Shown piece after piece: positions 34,738 to 45,200 of a stretch of 64,000 bases of DNA. The notes beneath the pieces were generated by a model that saw only the letters and a list, made by a program, of their open reading frames with translations, searched no databases and was not told the origin of the DNA. Within the stretch, counting starts at the first letter, position 1; every line of letters starts with the position of its first letter. This DNA comes from Ignavibacteria bacterium. GTDB taxonomy: Bacteria; Bacteroidota; Ignavibacteria; Tepidaquicellales; OLB5. A program made the position numbers and the translations under genes. The stretch spans positions 1,083,642 through 1,147,641 of the forward strand of contig JAFLBX010000002.1 in assembly GCA_017303675.1 (NCBI GenBank). The letters are read 5' to 3'.

Positions 34738-35634
34738 ATGGCAGAATATTTCAGAAAGATCGTTGATTCAAAAAGCTTCCAGTATTTTATTATAGGGGTT
34801 ATTGTTGCCGCAGGTGTTGTTGTGGGACTGGAAACTTACCATGGGCTGATGGAAACCCACGGTGCGCTACTGCACCTGCTTGACCAGATAATTTTATACA
34901 TATTTGTTGCTGAGATCCTGTTAAAGATCGGTGCAAAAGGCTCTAAGCCATGGGAATTTTTTTACGACGGCTGGAATGTATTTGATTTCATAATTGTGGC
35001 AGTATGTTTTATGCCCGTAGGCGGAGCCTACATTGCAGTACTAAGGCTTGCGAGGATATTAAGGGTATTCAGGCTGGTAAGCGCGCTGCCAAAGCTGCAG
35101 ATACTTGTCGGCGCATTGCTTAAAAGTATCCCTTCTATGAGTTATGTTGGAATACTGCTTTCACTTCTTTTTTACATTTACGCGGTAATTGGAACATTCA
35201 TGTTCGGTCAGAATGACCCGATGCATTTCGGCACACTTCAGGTTTCCATGATGACCCTGTTCAAGACCATTACTCTTGAAGGATGGATAGATTTTATGAA
35301 CACTCAGGTATTCGGTTCAGATGTTTACGGTTATGAGAATTTTCCTGATGTTGCCAGGGTTCCTTCGGCTCACCCGATAGCAGCCCCGGTTTATTTTGTA
35401 AGCTTTATACTGCTAGGTACAATGATCATGCTGAATTTATTCATCGGTGTTATCATAAACGGTATGGAAGAGACCAATAAAGAAGAAGAAATTAAGGAGC
35501 TTGCAAAAATCCGTGAACAGCTGAAGAACATTACAGTTGAAGAAGAAATAAACCTGATCTCCGAAGACCTGAATAAAATCAATGAAAACCTTAAGCTGCT
35601 GAAGAACAGACTTAATACGATTAAAGCCGTCTAG
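34738..35634 (+). CDS. Voltage-gated ion channel, BacNav-like
   Basis: 298 residues from ATG 34738 (an upstream start at 34693 adds 15 codons with no ribosome site). It has a six-helix single-domain layout: S1-S3, then S4 with four arginines spaced by three (R103, R106, R109, R112), S5, a pore loop with T179-L-E-G-W183, and S6. The TLExW filter is the mark of bacterial sodium channels (NaChBac, TLESW), here with Gly in place of Ser. The C-terminus (about 245-298) is a long coiled coil, as in BacNav tetramers. It probably conducts Na+ or Ca2+; selectivity cannot be fixed by sequence. No motility genes are nearby. Confidence 0.9.
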   Translation: MAEYFRKIVDSKSFQYFIIGVIVAAGVVVGLETYHGLMETHGALLHLLDQIILYIFVAEILLKIGAKGSKPWEFFYDGWNVFDFIIVAVCFMPVGGAYIAVLRLARILRVFRLVSALPKLQILVGALLKSIPSMSYVGILLSLLFYIYAVIGTFMFGQNDPMHFGTLQVSMMTLFKTITLEGWIDFMNTQVFGSDVYGYENFPDVARVPSAHPIAAPVYFVSFILLGTMIMLNLFIGVIINGMEETNKEEEIKELAKIREQLKNITVEEEINLISEDLNKINENLKLLKNRLNTIKAV

Positions 35635-35725
35635 GCGTAAAAACTGAAAATAACATTGAAATTTTTAAGTATAAAACATATATTAAATGATATATTTTAT
35701 AAAAATAGATAAAAAGTGATAAAAT

Positions 35726-36733
35726 ATGCCTGAAATCCTGCTGAATGTAGAAAACCTCAAGAAGTACTTCCCTATCAAAAAGGGTCTTCTTTCAAAAACC
35801 GTTGGTTATGTTAAAGCTGTGGATGACGTATCATTCAAGATCAACAAGGGTGAAACCCTTGGGCTGGTTGGTGAATCAGGATGCGGAAAAACAACTATCG
35901 GCAGAACACTTTTAAGGCTTATAGAGCCTACCGGCGGAAAAGTTGAGTTTGAGGGCAAAGATGTTACCGCAATGGATAACAATGATCTTAAAAAGCTCCG
36001 CAAAGATATGCAGATCATTTTCCAGGACCCGTATTCATCGCTTAATCCAAGAATGACTGTAGGCGGTATGATAACTGAAATTTTAAAATATCATGAAATT
36101 GCCGAAGGCGAAAAAGCTGAAAAAATGGTAATGGACCTGCTTGAAAGAGTTGGTTTATCCAGGCTTCATGCAAGAAGGTATCCCCATGAATTTTCAGGCG
36201 GACAAAGACAGCGTATCGGGATAGCAAGAGCGCTTTCTGTAGAGCCGAAATTCATAGTTTGCGATGAACCTGTATCAGCTTTGGATGTATCCATTCAGTC
36301 ACAGATCATAAATCTATTGCAGGACCTGCAGAAAGAATTAGGCTTAACTTACCTGTTTATTTCACACGACCTATCTGTAGTTGAACATATAAGTGACAGG
36401 GTTGCAGTAATGTATCTCGGGCAGATAGTAGAAATTTCTGACTGTAAAGAGCTTTATGCAAATACCAAACATCCTTACTCAGAAGCTCTGCTTTCAGCTG
36501 TTCCAATACCTGACCCGAAACAAAAACGCAAACGTATCATTCTGACAGGTGATGTTCCTTCTCCTGCAAATGTTCCAACGGGATGTTATTTCCACCCGCG
36601 CTGCCCGAAAATCATTAAAGGCGAATGCGAACACATAAGGCCGCTGCTTGCATCATTGAACCAGTCAACTCATGAAGTTAAATGCTTATTGTATCCTGAA
36701 AGTTACCCTACAAAGGATATGAAGGCTGCATAA
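35726..36733 (+). CDS. Oligopeptide/dipeptide ABC transporter ATP-binding protein (OppF/DppF type)
   Basis: 335 residues. Walker A GESGCGKTT, Q-loop with FQDPYSSLNPRMTVG, signature SGGQRQRIGIARAL, Walker B FIVCDEPVSALD, His-switch ISHDLS, and the C-terminal oligo_HPY domain (PIPDPKQKRKRIILTGDVPS) with two cysteines after PTGCYFHPRCP. This is the F-type ATPase of the Opp/Dpp family. It usually pairs with an OppD-type ATPase, two permeases and a binding protein, none of which is adjacent, so it must act with subunits encoded elsewhere. It is followed by a terminator hairpin. Confidence 0.93.
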   Translation: MPEILLNVENLKKYFPIKKGLLSKTVGYVKAVDDVSFKINKGETLGLVGESGCGKTTIGRTLLRLIEPTGGKVEFEGKDVTAMDNNDLKKLRKDMQIIFQDPYSSLNPRMTVGGMITEILKYHEIAEGEKAEKMVMDLLERVGLSRLHARRYPHEFSGGQRQRIGIARALSVEPKFIVCDEPVSALDVSIQSQIINLLQDLQKELGLTYLFISHDLSVVEHISDRVAVMYLGQIVEISDCKELYANTKHPYSEALLSAVPIPDPKQKRKRIILTGDVPSPANVPTGCYFHPRCPKIIKGECEHIRPLLASLNQSTHEVKCLLYPESYPTKDMKAA

Positions 36734-36755
36734 ACAAATTATAAATTGAATTTCT

Positions 36756-36787
36756 AAAAAGGCGATCTTTTTAAAGACCGCCTTTTT
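36756..36787 (+). terminator. Intrinsic terminator
   Basis: AAAAAGGCGATCTTT and AAAGACCGCCTTTTT pair with one mismatch around a TT loop and end in a T run. Confidence 0.8.
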
Positions 36788-36846
36788 TAATATGTGGTTT
36801 ACTGTATTTATTGGACGTATATTGATGGAAATATAAAAGGTAAGAA

Positions 36847-37092
36847 ATGAAAAAAATTAATAAAAATAACCCTGCAATCAAAAATACAACAGGAACCGAT
36901 AATTCAGATGAAAATTCAGCTATGGAACAGTTGATAAAGGATAAGACCGGAGATGATCAAAAAATTAAGGAGTCCATAAATAAAATGGGGATTGCGGTCA
37001 ACAAGAATACAAAAAAAACTGAAAAGCTAACTTCAAAACATACATTCTCGCACAACAAGGTAAACAGGTCATTTTATATAACAAAAAAGTAA
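36847..37092 (+). CDS. Hypothetical Lys/Asn-rich small protein
   Basis: 81 residues from ATG 36847, with an AAAAGGTAAG ribosome site. It is highly charged and low in hydrophobics, rich in Lys, Asn and Thr, with no cysteine and no membrane segment, so it is likely disordered or a short helical, nucleic-acid-binding or ribosome-associated protein. I recognise no family. It stands alone between a terminator and a converging gene. The composition could in principle arise by chance in AT-rich DNA, but the ribosome site supports translation. Confidence 0.5.
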   Translation: MKKINKNNPAIKNTTGTDNSDENSAMEQLIKDKTGDDQKIKESINKMGIAVNKNTKKTEKLTSKHTFSHNKVNRSFYITKK

Positions 37093-37153
37093 ACAGACAA
37101 TAGTCTAAATATAAATAACTTTTTGTATTTATGAATTTTCTTTTGCCTTTTGA

Positions 37154-38218
37154 TTACTGCACCGTGATCTGTTCCTTATTTATTTTACCGCCTTTGAATA
37201 CTGTAAGTAATCCAATTGCAATTGCAAGTATTATTGGACCGAGGAATAATCCCAGTATTCCGAATAACTGTATACCTCCAATTACTGAGAAGAAAACAAA
37301 AAGCTCATTCATTTTAGCTTTTTGTTTTATCAGCCTTGGCAGCAGGAAGTTATCCACCATTCCGATAACCAGTGAGGCATAAATAAGCAGGACTCCGGCT
37401 TTCCAGTATTCGCCAGTCAGCGCAAGTATTATTATTACCGGACCGGTTACAAAAGCAGTACCTCCTGTCGGTATCAGTGCAAATATCATTGTTACCATAC
37501 CCAACACCAGGTAACTTGGGATACCAAGAATCCAGAACATAAAGCCTGCAAGGACGCCCTGAATTAATGCTACCATAAGTGAACCCCGAATTGTTGCGCT
37601 AATAAGATCGCTTGTACTTTTTATCAGCTCTTTTGCCTGGTCATTTTCAAGCGGAAGGATATTTGGAAGATCGGCAACAATTTTTTCACCATCTCTGAAT
37701 AGATAATACATAGTGAAAATAGCAAAAAAGATACTTACCAGCGTGCCTGCTACCCCGCCAAGCACATACCAGGAAGCCTGGAGCGCTGTTTCACTTAAAC
37801 GGGCAGCAAGGCTTTTCAGTTCATCAGATTTTACAAATTCTTCGATATTAACGTAACGGCTGATATATTCATATATATATTTCAGCTGCCCGCTTTCAGG
37901 ATGGTTGATCATTTCCTGTACGCTGCTCACAGTAGTGGATGCAATTCCGGCAAGCTCATTTACTACCGCAGCTGAAATGAGAGTAAGCGGGATAATAAAT
38001 ATAAGCAAAGAGGCAAGTATTGTTATAATTGCGCTTAAGGTATGATTTTTTATTTTTGAAACCAGCTTTTTATATAAAGGGAAAAAGATGATCACAAGTA
38101 TTGATGACCATAACAGTACAGATACCAGAGGCTTGATCATAAGCCAGCAAAGATAGATCATCAGGAATGTGATCGCCATCAAAAGGATGAACTGAGCAAG
38201 CTTTTTCTTATCGTTCAT
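37154..38218 (-). CDS. AI-2E family transporter (PerM/YdiK/TqsA-like)
   Basis: 354 residues, about eight membrane helices in the pattern of the AI-2E exporter superfamily (helices at the N-terminus, a longer soluble loop around residues 90-150, then LIQGVLAGFMFWILGIPSYL and GGIQLFGILGLFLGPIILAI near the C-terminus, a family mark). Members include TqsA and Na+/H+ antiporters, so the substrate is open. It is a stand-alone gene and no quorum-sensing gene accompanies it. Confidence 0.9.
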   Translation of the reverse strand: MNDKKKLAQFILLMAITFLMIYLCWLMIKPLVSVLLWSSILVIIFFPLYKKLVSKIKNHTLSAIITILASLLIFIIPLTLISAAVVNELAGIASTTVSSVQEMINHPESGQLKYIYEYISRYVNIEEFVKSDELKSLAARLSETALQASWYVLGGVAGTLVSIFFAIFTMYYLFRDGEKIVADLPNILPLENDQAKELIKSTSDLISATIRGSLMVALIQGVLAGFMFWILGIPSYLVLGMVTMIFALIPTGGTAFVTGPVIIILALTGEYWKAGVLLIYASLVIGMVDNFLLPRLIKQKAKMNELFVFFSVIGGIQLFGILGLFLGPIILAIAIGLLTVFKGGKINKEQITVQ

Positions 38219-38342
38219 ATTAAATTATTCACTCTATTTATATAATAATAAACATTTTAAATTAATGAAAGGGTTCACAAATGAAGGTATATAATATATT
38301 TTCGGAATAATTCAGATAAGATTATCCAGGAAAAATAATAAA

Positions 38343-38759
38343 TTATTGGCTTACAATAAGGTCTTCAACTTCCAGCTTTGCAAGCATAGTATCAATACCG
38401 GAATATTTATTCTTATATTCCAAATAAGCTGCCTTATCTATCCCGTTTTTTTCTGCTACTGCAATCAGCCAGTTTTCTTCTTCAGGATGAATATTGTTAT
38501 CAGAAAAAACTACAGCAAGTCCATCTTTAATGAATTTCTCGGCAAGTTCTTTATTTGAAAACACCGGCGGAGAATCCTCAACATATTTGTTGTTCAGGAT
38601 ATCCTTTATAGTGTTTTCGCAGAATTCCCGGTCAAACCCAAGCGACTTGCCTATTCTCATTAATAATAAATTTTCAGTATCAGTAATTTTGCGGTCTTTT
38701 CTGATAAGCAGCATTAAGCCTTTCAGATAGCAGCTTGCATCAAGAATTGTAATTTTCAA
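38343..38759 (-). CDS. TerB-like small helical protein
   Basis: 138 residues from TTG 38759. It appears to consist of helices with the pattern of TerB-like domains: an acidic D-x-x-I-x-x-x-E repeat such as DRKITDTENLLLMRIGKSLG, and DNNIHPEEENWLIAVAEKNG, which resemble the two calcium-like helix-loop-helix units of tellurite resistance protein TerB. No membrane segment. The match is a motif impression, not a domain search. No ter genes are near. Confidence 0.55.
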   Translation of the reverse strand: MKITILDASCYLKGLMLLIRKDRKITDTENLLLMRIGKSLGFDREFCENTIKDILNNKYVEDSPPVFSNKELAEKFIKDGLAVVFSDNNIHPEEENWLIAVAEKNGIDKAAYLEYKNKYSGIDTMLAKLEVEDLIVSQ

Positions 38760-38828
38760 TGGTCATTATAATATTAATTACTAAATTCTGTTTAAATTTC
38801 AGTCGAGTTGTTTTAAATCATAACACTT

Positions 38829-38864
38829 AAAAATCCATTATAGTTCAATTATAAGGATTTTTTT
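38829..38864. terminator. Intrinsic terminator
   Basis: AAAAATCC-A-TTATA pairs with TTATA-A-GGATTTTT; a T run follows on both strands. It lies just past the stop of the gene at 38879. Confidence 0.7.
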
Positions 38865-38878
38865 AAAACAATTTTGTT

Positions 38879-39433
38879 CTATTTAGCCTTATAAATTTCA
38901 ATAATAATATTTTTTATGAAATCAGCTCTTTCTTTTAGAGGCAGAAAAGGAACATCAATAATTTCATACCCTGAATCTTTATAGATTTTTTTTACATTTA
39001 TCCCGAACTTTTCAGCTAAATTAAAGCTCATTTTCCGTTCTTCGTCATTAGTATAAATTTCTTTCCAGGCATTAAAAGCAAAAACTGTTCTGTTATAAAT
39101 ATATTTCTCTGATGCAATTTTAGATTTCAAGGCATCTGTTCCAAGCAGCTCTGCATAGGCAATTACATCGGGGATACCTCTATCAAACAAAACAGGTTCA
39201 CCGGAATTCAGATTTTCGTTGAAATCACCGATCATTTTTTCAAGCATTAACTCATTAAATAATTCCGGATCGGTTTCCGGCACTCCCCTGCCGCCGGCTG
39301 AACGCTGTTCTTTTAGAATAATCCTTGCAGGTTCATTGATACACAAAAAGCCGCAGCTTTTAAGTTCATTCAAAACTGTGGTTTTGCCCGCTCCCATTGC
39401 ACCGGTGAATATGAAATATTCAGTTTTATTCAA
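38879..39433 (-). CDS. P-loop nucleotide kinase-like protein (AAA_28/NadR-like)
   Basis: 184 residues from TTG 39433. Walker A GAMGAGKTT lies at residues 11-19; a lid-like basic region and DRGIPDVIAYAE follow, as in NadR-C/AAA_28 family kinases that phosphorylate small substrates such as nicotinamide riboside. The N-terminal strand EYFIFTGA and the absence of other domains fit a stand-alone kinase. The substrate is not determinable by eye. It has its own terminator and no operon partners. Confidence 0.75.
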   Translation of the reverse strand: MNKTEYFIFTGAMGAGKTTVLNELKSCGFLCINEPARIILKEQRSAGGRGVPETDPELFNELMLEKMIGDFNENLNSGEPVLFDRGIPDVIAYAELLGTDALKSKIASEKYIYNRTVFAFNAWKEIYTNDEERKMSFNLAEKFGINVKKIYKDSGYEIIDVPFLPLKERADFIKNIIIEIYKAK

Positions 39434-39583
39434 ATTAAAATTTAAAGAAATCTTATAAATAAAGTGTTAAATTTACATTAATTTACTTAAAATTCAATGA
39501 TTTTTTAGTAAATTTGGATAATTAATGATGAAAAAGGAACTAAATCCTATTTTCGGTCATTATTGATAGTAAATATCTGCTGA

Positions 39584-42151
39584 ATGTATCCATATCATAT
39601 TATCAAATTATTCTTCTTTACTCTTCTGCTATCTCAACTGGTTTTAGCTCAAAACCGGAATTCTGATAATCCGGAAACAGGCACCATAACCGGGACCATT
39701 ACTAAACCTGATGGTTCCGCAATTGAAGGGGCAATCCTGATATTGACATCTGAGAATACACGAGAAGCAGGAACAGAAACAGATGTCTCGGGAAAGTTTA
39801 TTTTAGATAACCTTCAGCCCGGTATTTATAATTTAAAAGCAGAATTAATTGGTTATAAATCTGCGGAACGGAAAAATCTCACAGTTTTTGCAGGTGATAC
39901 ATTAAAGACTGATATTATTCTTGATGATGAAAGCTATTCCACCGAAGAAATTGATGTAGTTTCAGACCGTTTCAGACAGGCACAAAACGATATGAGGATA
40001 AGTCTTCAGAATCTTTCACCCAAAACAACAAGGGTGATCCCCGGAGTTGGTGAAGATGTATTGCGATCTTTACAAACATTACCCGGCGTAAGTGCGCCGA
40101 ATGATTTTTCTTCACAGCTGATAGTACGCGGTTCAGGTCCTGACCAGAACCTTATAATAATGGATAACATAGAGATCTTTAATCCATACAGGCTGTACGG
40201 AGTATTCAGTATGTTCAACCCTGAAACGCTTGAGGATATAAATTTAATTACCGGCGGTTTTCCTTCAAAGTATGGTGACAGGCTTTCTGCAGTTCTGGAA
40301 GTAGCAAACCGCGAAGGCAGCAAGACAAAATACTTCACCGGTCAGACAAATGTTAATATAGCGAACGCAAACCTGGTATTCAGCGGGAAAATACCATTTA
40401 AAAATATTCCGGGTTCATGGATAGTTTCAACAAGGAGGAGTTATTACGATCTTATCCTCGACCCATTCGCAAAGAAATCCGGTTTAATAGATGAAAGCGC
40501 ATCCTTCCCTTCTTTTGAAGATGTACAGGGGAAAATAACTTTGGGTCCGTTTAAAGACCATAAATTAATTCTTAACGGAATTTATTCCCGTGACGGAGTA
40601 AATATTATTCCAGGTGATTCAAAAGAGCTTGAAGACTCAGTTTCGGTGCGTGACCAGTCATCAAATGATGTATTGGGATTAGCCTGGCATTATGCGCCAA
40701 ATACAAAATTCCTTACTAAAACCACTTTTTCCTGGTACCGTAATAAAGGTGATGCCCAGTTTGGAGGCGAACTGCTTGACCCGGTGCTTGACAGGGAAAC
40801 ATACACACCTGAAGTTCGCGACAGCCTGCGGGCATTAGGGTTATTTTTAGGAATAGGGTTTAAATCCAAATACACTTTCCGAAAGTATGCGATACAGAAC
40901 AGCACAATTTTTATATCAGGTGCGCACAAGACTGAAATTGGCGCAGGGATTGATATACTTCGGACTGATCTTGAATTCACACTTGATCTTGATGACAGGC
41001 TTAAAGCAATAGTTCAGAACAACCCGAATTTTAATGCAATTTCTAACGGTCAGCTTGATGGCAAAGATTATTACCGAGCAAATTTTTATATTCAGGATAG
41101 ACTGAAGCTTTCAGACAAGCTTTATATACAGTTCGGAGCCCGTTTTGATTATTTTGCAATTAATAAAAAAGCATACCTCTCGCCACGGATAAATTTATCT
41201 TATGCTATAGATAAAGTTACAACGGTGCGTGCCGGAACCGGTATCTATTACCAGTCACCCGGTTACGAAAAATTAATTGATGCCCAGATATTTTTTGACC
41301 TAAGTGAAGAAAAAGCTAAAAGGCTAGAAGCTGAGCGCTCAGTACATTATATACTAGGAGCTGAAAGATGGCTTTCTAATGACCTGCTTGTTAAATTTGA
41401 AACATACTATAAGCAGTTTACAAATCTAATAGTCCAGGAACAATTAACAGGCTACAGGTATGAATTCTACAGGTACGACCCAAATAATAATGACCCAGAA
41501 TATCTGCGTGACCCGGATAACTGGTACCGCAGCTCTGAGAAGCTGCCGTATGATTCTGTAACCGCTACTCCAGTAAACGGAGCAAACGGGTATTCATACG
41601 GTTTTGAATTCTATATAGAAAAAAAGGCTGTAAACCCAAGCTCTAAATTTTCAGGGTGGCTGAGCTACTCTCTTAGTTATGCAAACCGTTTGCGCAACGG
41701 ACTTGAAACACCTTTCAGGTATGACCAGCGGCATTCAATAAATGTTGTTGCAAACTACAAGCTCTTAAGCTGGCTGGAGCTTGGGGCAAGGTTCAATTAT
41801 TCTTCAAACTTCCCTGTCACACTTCCTAAAGGAATCCGTCCAAGAGTTGTTGGTGACTCACTTGCAGTATTGCCAATACTAAACCTTGTCCAGTTCGATT
41901 TTGAATTTGGAGGCAATGAAAATAAATTTGCCGATAAAAAACCGGTTTATCACAGGCTGGATCTAAGAGCGACAGCATATACAAAATTCTGGGGAATTGA
42001 TTGGGGATTTTATATAGATGTGATAAACGTTTATAACAGGCAGAATGTTATAGGATATGATTTTTATATAGATGAAAATTTAGAGGTAAAGCTGAAACCC
42101 ATTGGGCAATTCCCTGTATTACCAACTATAGGAGTAAACGCAAGGTTTTAG
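39584..42151 (+). CDS. TonB-dependent receptor with carboxypeptidase-regulatory-like domain
   Basis: 855 residues. A signal peptide (1-23, ending VLAQ), an extra N-terminal CarboxypepD_reg-like domain (about 31-115, with GTITKPDGSAIEGA and DVSGKFILDNLQPG), a plug domain (about 140-260, with LQTLPGVSAPNDF and VRGSGPDQNL) and a 22-stranded barrel ending in GVNARF. Uses ExbB/ExbD/TonB energy to import a ligand that could be a siderophore, a peptide or a glycan; no SusD-type partner follows, so ligand class is open. No ribosome site is evident before ATG 39584. The next gene, a protease-barrel fusion, follows after 86 bases on the same strand. Confidence 0.93.
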   Translation: MYPYHIIKLFFFTLLLSQLVLAQNRNSDNPETGTITGTITKPDGSAIEGAILILTSENTREAGTETDVSGKFILDNLQPGIYNLKAELIGYKSAERKNLTVFAGDTLKTDIILDDESYSTEEIDVVSDRFRQAQNDMRISLQNLSPKTTRVIPGVGEDVLRSLQTLPGVSAPNDFSSQLIVRGSGPDQNLIIMDNIEIFNPYRLYGVFSMFNPETLEDINLITGGFPSKYGDRLSAVLEVANREGSKTKYFTGQTNVNIANANLVFSGKIPFKNIPGSWIVSTRRSYYDLILDPFAKKSGLIDESASFPSFEDVQGKITLGPFKDHKLILNGIYSRDGVNIIPGDSKELEDSVSVRDQSSNDVLGLAWHYAPNTKFLTKTTFSWYRNKGDAQFGGELLDPVLDRETYTPEVRDSLRALGLFLGIGFKSKYTFRKYAIQNSTIFISGAHKTEIGAGIDILRTDLEFTLDLDDRLKAIVQNNPNFNAISNGQLDGKDYYRANFYIQDRLKLSDKLYIQFGARFDYFAINKKAYLSPRINLSYAIDKVTTVRAGTGIYYQSPGYEKLIDAQIFFDLSEEKAKRLEAERSVHYILGAERWLSNDLLVKFETYYKQFTNLIVQEQLTGYRYEFYRYDPNNNDPEYLRDPDNWYRSSEKLPYDSVTATPVNGANGYSYGFEFYIEKKAVNPSSKFSGWLSYSLSYANRLRNGLETPFRYDQRHSINVVANYKLLSWLELGARFNYSSNFPVTLPKGIRPRVVGDSLAVLPILNLVQFDFEFGGNENKFADKKPVYHRLDLRATAYTKFWGIDWGFYIDVINVYNRQNVIGYDFYIDENLEVKLKPIGQFPVLPTIGVNARF

Positions 42152-42237
42152 AACTAAATGATAATATACTTAAAATAATATTTTCTGATAATTATATGTT
42201 TTTTTAACAAAAATTTTCATAATATTAACCAAACTAA

Positions 42238-45200
42238 ATGGTAATAATGAAGTTAAAAAATATTTTAAGCCCGGGATTCCTGCTAAGATCAATACTTACA
42301 GCATTTGTTTTGTTAATACTTACCGGAAATGTCTATTCCCAGTTTGGGCAAAACAAAGTGCAGTACAAGGTATTTGAATGGAAATACCTGCAATCACAGC
42401 ATTTTGATATTTATTTTAACCAGGGTGGTGAGTTTATTGCACAATTCACGGCAGTTGCTGCTGAGAGTTCACTGGTAAGCCTGGAAAATAATATCGGGTA
42501 CGGAATTAAGAACAGGATACCGATCATATTATTCAATTCTCATAATGAGTTCCAGCAGAATAATGCAGTTGATGAATATCTATCTGAAGGAATTGGCGGC
42601 GTAACTGAGCTTTTCAAGAACAGAATAGTAGTTCCCTTTGAAGGAGATTATGAAAAATTCCGCCATGTGATCCACCATGAGCTACTTCATGCATATATGA
42701 ATGATATGTATTACGGCGGTTCACTGCAGAACATAATTTCGCAGAATATAGCTCTTCAGTTCCCCGGGTGGTTTTCTGAGGGTATGGCTGAATACCAGTC
42801 AATAGGTGGAATGGATAAAGCTAATGATATGTTCATTAGAGACGCTGTAATTTATGATTACCTGCCTCCGCTTGATTATATTGACGGGTATCTTTCATAT
42901 CGCGGAGGCCAGAGCTTTTTTTCATGGCTGGCTGATGAATACGGAAAAGAAAAGATAGGCGACCTGATGATACAGATTAAAGCGCTGGGAGATGTAGATG
43001 AAGGATTTGTTGATGTTTACAATATGGGCATTGAAAAGCTATCTGAAAAATGGCATAAATCATTAAAGCAGACATATTGGCCGGATATCAATACAAGACA
43101 GGAGCTGAGTGATTTCGCGAACCGTTTGACAAATTCACGTGAAGGTGACGGATTTTACAATACCGCTCCATCGATCTCACCCAAAGGAGATAAGGTTGTA
43201 TTTATTTCAAACCGTGACGATTATTTCAGTGTATATATAGCAGATATCAAGTCAGGTAAAATTTTAAAAAAGCTAATTGGCGGGAACCAGACCGCTGATT
43301 TTGAAGAGCTGCATTTACTCACACCGGGTTTATGCTGGTCACCTGACGGTAAAAAAGTAGCCATATCGGTAAAAAGCGGCGATAAAGATGCAATATATAT
43401 AATTGATGCTGAAGATGGCGATGAAGATGTTTTGCCTATCGAACATGACGGAATATTTTCTGTTGACTGGAATCCGGTTAACAATTCATTAGTTTACCGC
43501 GGTGATAATGCAAAGCAGTCAGATATATGGATCTACAATCTTAAAACAAAAAAGAAACAAAGAGTAACCAATGATCTTTTCACCGATATAGATCCCAAGT
43601 GGTCAAGAGACGGTAAACTTATATATTTCTCTTCTGACAGAAGCACTTATACAAACCTTAATGATATACCGACAGATTTTGATATGAATTCATACGATTA
43701 CAAGGATAAAGATCTGTATGTTTATGATGTTGAAGCCGGCAAGCTTTCACGGTTTACTGAAGATAAAAATGCGAATGAATCAAGTGTAGTTACTTCACCT
43801 GACGGCAAAAAGGTACTTTATATTTCTGACAGAAACGGGATTGATAATATTTGGATGCGTAATTTAGAAACAGGAGAAGAAAAGCCCATAACTAACACCC
43901 TGGACCCGATAAGCCTGCTGTCGCTTTCTGCAGACGGGAAACGGCTTGCATTTACAGCTTTAAACAGGGGCGGCTATGATATTTTTTATCTTGAAAATCC
44001 GTTTGAAATTGATATAGCAATGACTGAATTGCCGAATACACAATTTGTACAGAAACGAATTGACGAGATGAAAAAGCTTACTTCGTCAGATTCTCTTAAG
44101 CTTTTTACAGATTCAATGCGGGTTATTGCGGATTCACTTATGAATTTAACAGGTGATACCACCGGTGTGAATTCTGATTACACTGTATCTGACAGTACTG
44201 TTACTGACTCAACAAAATCACTTTACGGTGATGATGTTGCATTAAATTTAAATCCTGAAAAGGTTGATTCAACTAAACAATCACCTTCTCAGCGCCTGAA
44301 GCTGAAGGAAAAGAATAAAAGTAAATTCCAGCTGACCGATAACACCAATCCGGACGGCAGCTACAAAGTAAATAATTACAAGATCAAATTTTCACCTGAT
44401 CTTATTTACAGTAATGCCAATTACAGCAGTTTTTACGGAGTCCAGGGAACTGCGCAAATGGCATTCAGCGATGTATTGGGAAATCACAGAATATATGTAG
44501 CAACAAGTCTTGTACTGGATCTTAAAAACAGTGATTACGCGTTTGCATATTACTATCTTCCCAAAAGGATCGATTGGGGTATAAGCGCATACCACTCTGC
44601 AAGGTTTTTACTTATCGGAAGAAACTTTTCGACTTCACAGTTATACCGTTACCGGACATTCGGAGGAGATATCAGTCTATCATACCCGATAAGTAAATTT
44701 AAGCGTATTGAAGGAGCGCTTTCTTACAATCATTTAACCAAAGAAAATCTGGATAACCCGGCAGAACCTTCGCAGAACCTGGATTTTATACTTCCCGCTA
44801 TAAGTTATGTTCATGATAACACTTTATGGGGTTATACAGCACCAATTAAAGGTTCACGTTATAAACTGACATTACTTGGAACACCAAAAATAGGCTCTAA
44901 CGGCGTTAGTTTCTTCAGTGCACTGGCAGATTACAGGACCTATTTTGAAATTGCTGATGATTATAACTTTGTGTTAAGGCTGAACGGCGGGGCAAGCTTC
45001 GGTAAGAATCCCCAGCGTTTTTATATAGGCGGTACAGAAAGCTGGATCAATTATGAAGTCCAAAATGATATTCTGCCTATTGAGGATATTCAGGACTTTG
45101 CATTTTCAACAGCGGTAATGCCGCTAAGAGGCTACAACTATAACTACCGTTCAGGGAGTAAGTTTGCGTTAATGAATGCTGAATTCAGATTCCCGCTTTT

